A DNA stretch of 64,000 bases. Origin: Platynereis dumerilii (taxonomy: Eukaryota > Annelida > Polychaeta > Phyllodocida > Nereididae). The stretch spans positions 28,909,296-28,973,295 of the forward strand of contig JAPTHN010000006.1 in assembly GCA_026936325.1 (NCBI GenBank), in the 5' to 3' direction. A model generated the notes under the pieces. The model saw only the letters and a list, made by a program, of their open reading frames with translations, was not told the DNA's origin and did no database searches. Positions within the stretch are counted from its first letter, which is position 1. Every line of letters starts with the position of its first letter. Both the position numbers and the translations under genes were made by a program. Shown piece by piece: positions 63,221 to 64,000 of the stretch.

Positions 63221-63225
63221 CCATT

Positions 63226-64000
63226 GCTCTTTTCAGTTTGAGCTGAGGGGGTAATTTCTGGTCGTGTGCCCTATAATTGATAGGGGATCAGGGTTGTTCA
63301 AGCTCCCTTTTGTTGTGATCTGTTCGGTTATGAGGCTTTCTCAAGCACACTGTTGTTTTCCGGATCAGTGCTTGCACAAATAGGTTAATAGGGTGGTAAA
63401 TTTAATCCCATTGGTATTGGTGGGTTTACTGATGTTTAGGCTGGTGTCAAAAACTACACATGCATTCCTCTCATATATGCTGAATTGGTTGGCTCGTTCA
63501 CATCAAAGGGCGATTATGACACGTAGGGAAATACCCTTGTATTCTTGGGGTAAGCTACCATTTTGTGACGTCATGTGATGTCATAATTACCTGAGGAAAC
63601 CCCTCAAGGCGTTTCTAAATTCTTAAGTCAGTCCAAGTGCTAGTGGAATTGGCTAGCTATGCATGTTTCATACAAAGAGTAATTTAATCTGAAAGGGTGG
63701 AATTAGCCTGATTACTTTTGTGAAAGGGCTTTAATCCTCACCCCTTAGATCTCAATTTGATCTATATGATTTCTCTGTCATTGCCCTGATCAACTGCACA
63801 AGGGGTGAAATTGCATGGCAACTCAACAGTTTGTGAAATGGCCCATTGTTTCTTCTGCAACAGCTCACATGTTGCCATTCTTGAGCATTGCAGCCTGCAT
63901 TGTGTTGTGGTGCTGTATTCTCCCTTTGTTGCCTGTCTTTGCTCTGCAGGCCATGTTGATTTTTCCAGCCATGAAACAAAATTTGAGATTTTTAATTTAT
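63226..64000. other. Intergenic end of window, no supported gene
   Basis: Short ORFs without recognisable domains. Nothing further is seen. Confidence 0.4.

Overview
The window is about 64 kb of AT-rich metazoan DNA. Its content is typical of an invertebrate deuterostome, most likely an echinoderm or hemichordate relative: long introns, very many GATA/TATC microsatellites, tRNA-derived SINEs, and Tc1-, piggyBac- and Transib-like elements. The species cannot be fixed from sequence alone. One gene is clear. It is a minus-strand GFI1/Senseless-family zinc-finger repressor in five coding exons: 53387-53333, 47305-46997, 42290-41652, 28851-28724 and 28448 onward. All splice phases agree, and six C2H2 fingers match the GFI1 array in order.

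The most unusual feature is at the end of that gene. The 485-codon frame meets a TGA at 28124-28122, followed directly by CTAG, which is the UGA-CUA-G context known to promote efficient stop-codon readthrough. The same frame then stays open for another 309 codons (28121-27195) and encodes a Ser/Pro-rich tail with a roughly nine-residue repeat and an acidic IIVDI patch near its end. A 485-residue protein and a readthrough product of about 795 residues are both plausible. No SNAG repressor domain is visible at the N terminus.

Layout. 1-462 is the end of an unrecognised plus-strand ORF. 463-26585 is intergenic and repeat-rich: hairpin MITEs, a 4.4-kb imperfect palindrome built on Tc1-like DNA (about 12345-16770) with nested elements, a TIR element at 17075-17994, a TTAA-flanked piggyBac-like element at 20462-21451, and three copies of one MITE family. 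26586-27191 is the likely 3' UTR. 27192-53387 is the gene, whose introns hold microsatellites, SINEs, one LINE tail and a CAGAAGGCCC foldback. 53388-54000 is the 5' UTR and promoter, with two octamers, a CCAAT box, a CACGTG palindrome and two AAATCACT sites that resemble the factor's own binding site. 54000-64000 is upstream DNA with microsatellites and a 2.86-kb element bounded by 45-bp perfect inverted repeats starting CACTGTG and a 5-bp target duplication, a Transib/RAG-like signature.

Several unrelated DNA elements here share one architecture: a short terminal motif repeated two to four times inside each end and inverted between the ends. Several TATC arrays are the 3' tails of tRNA-derived SINEs.
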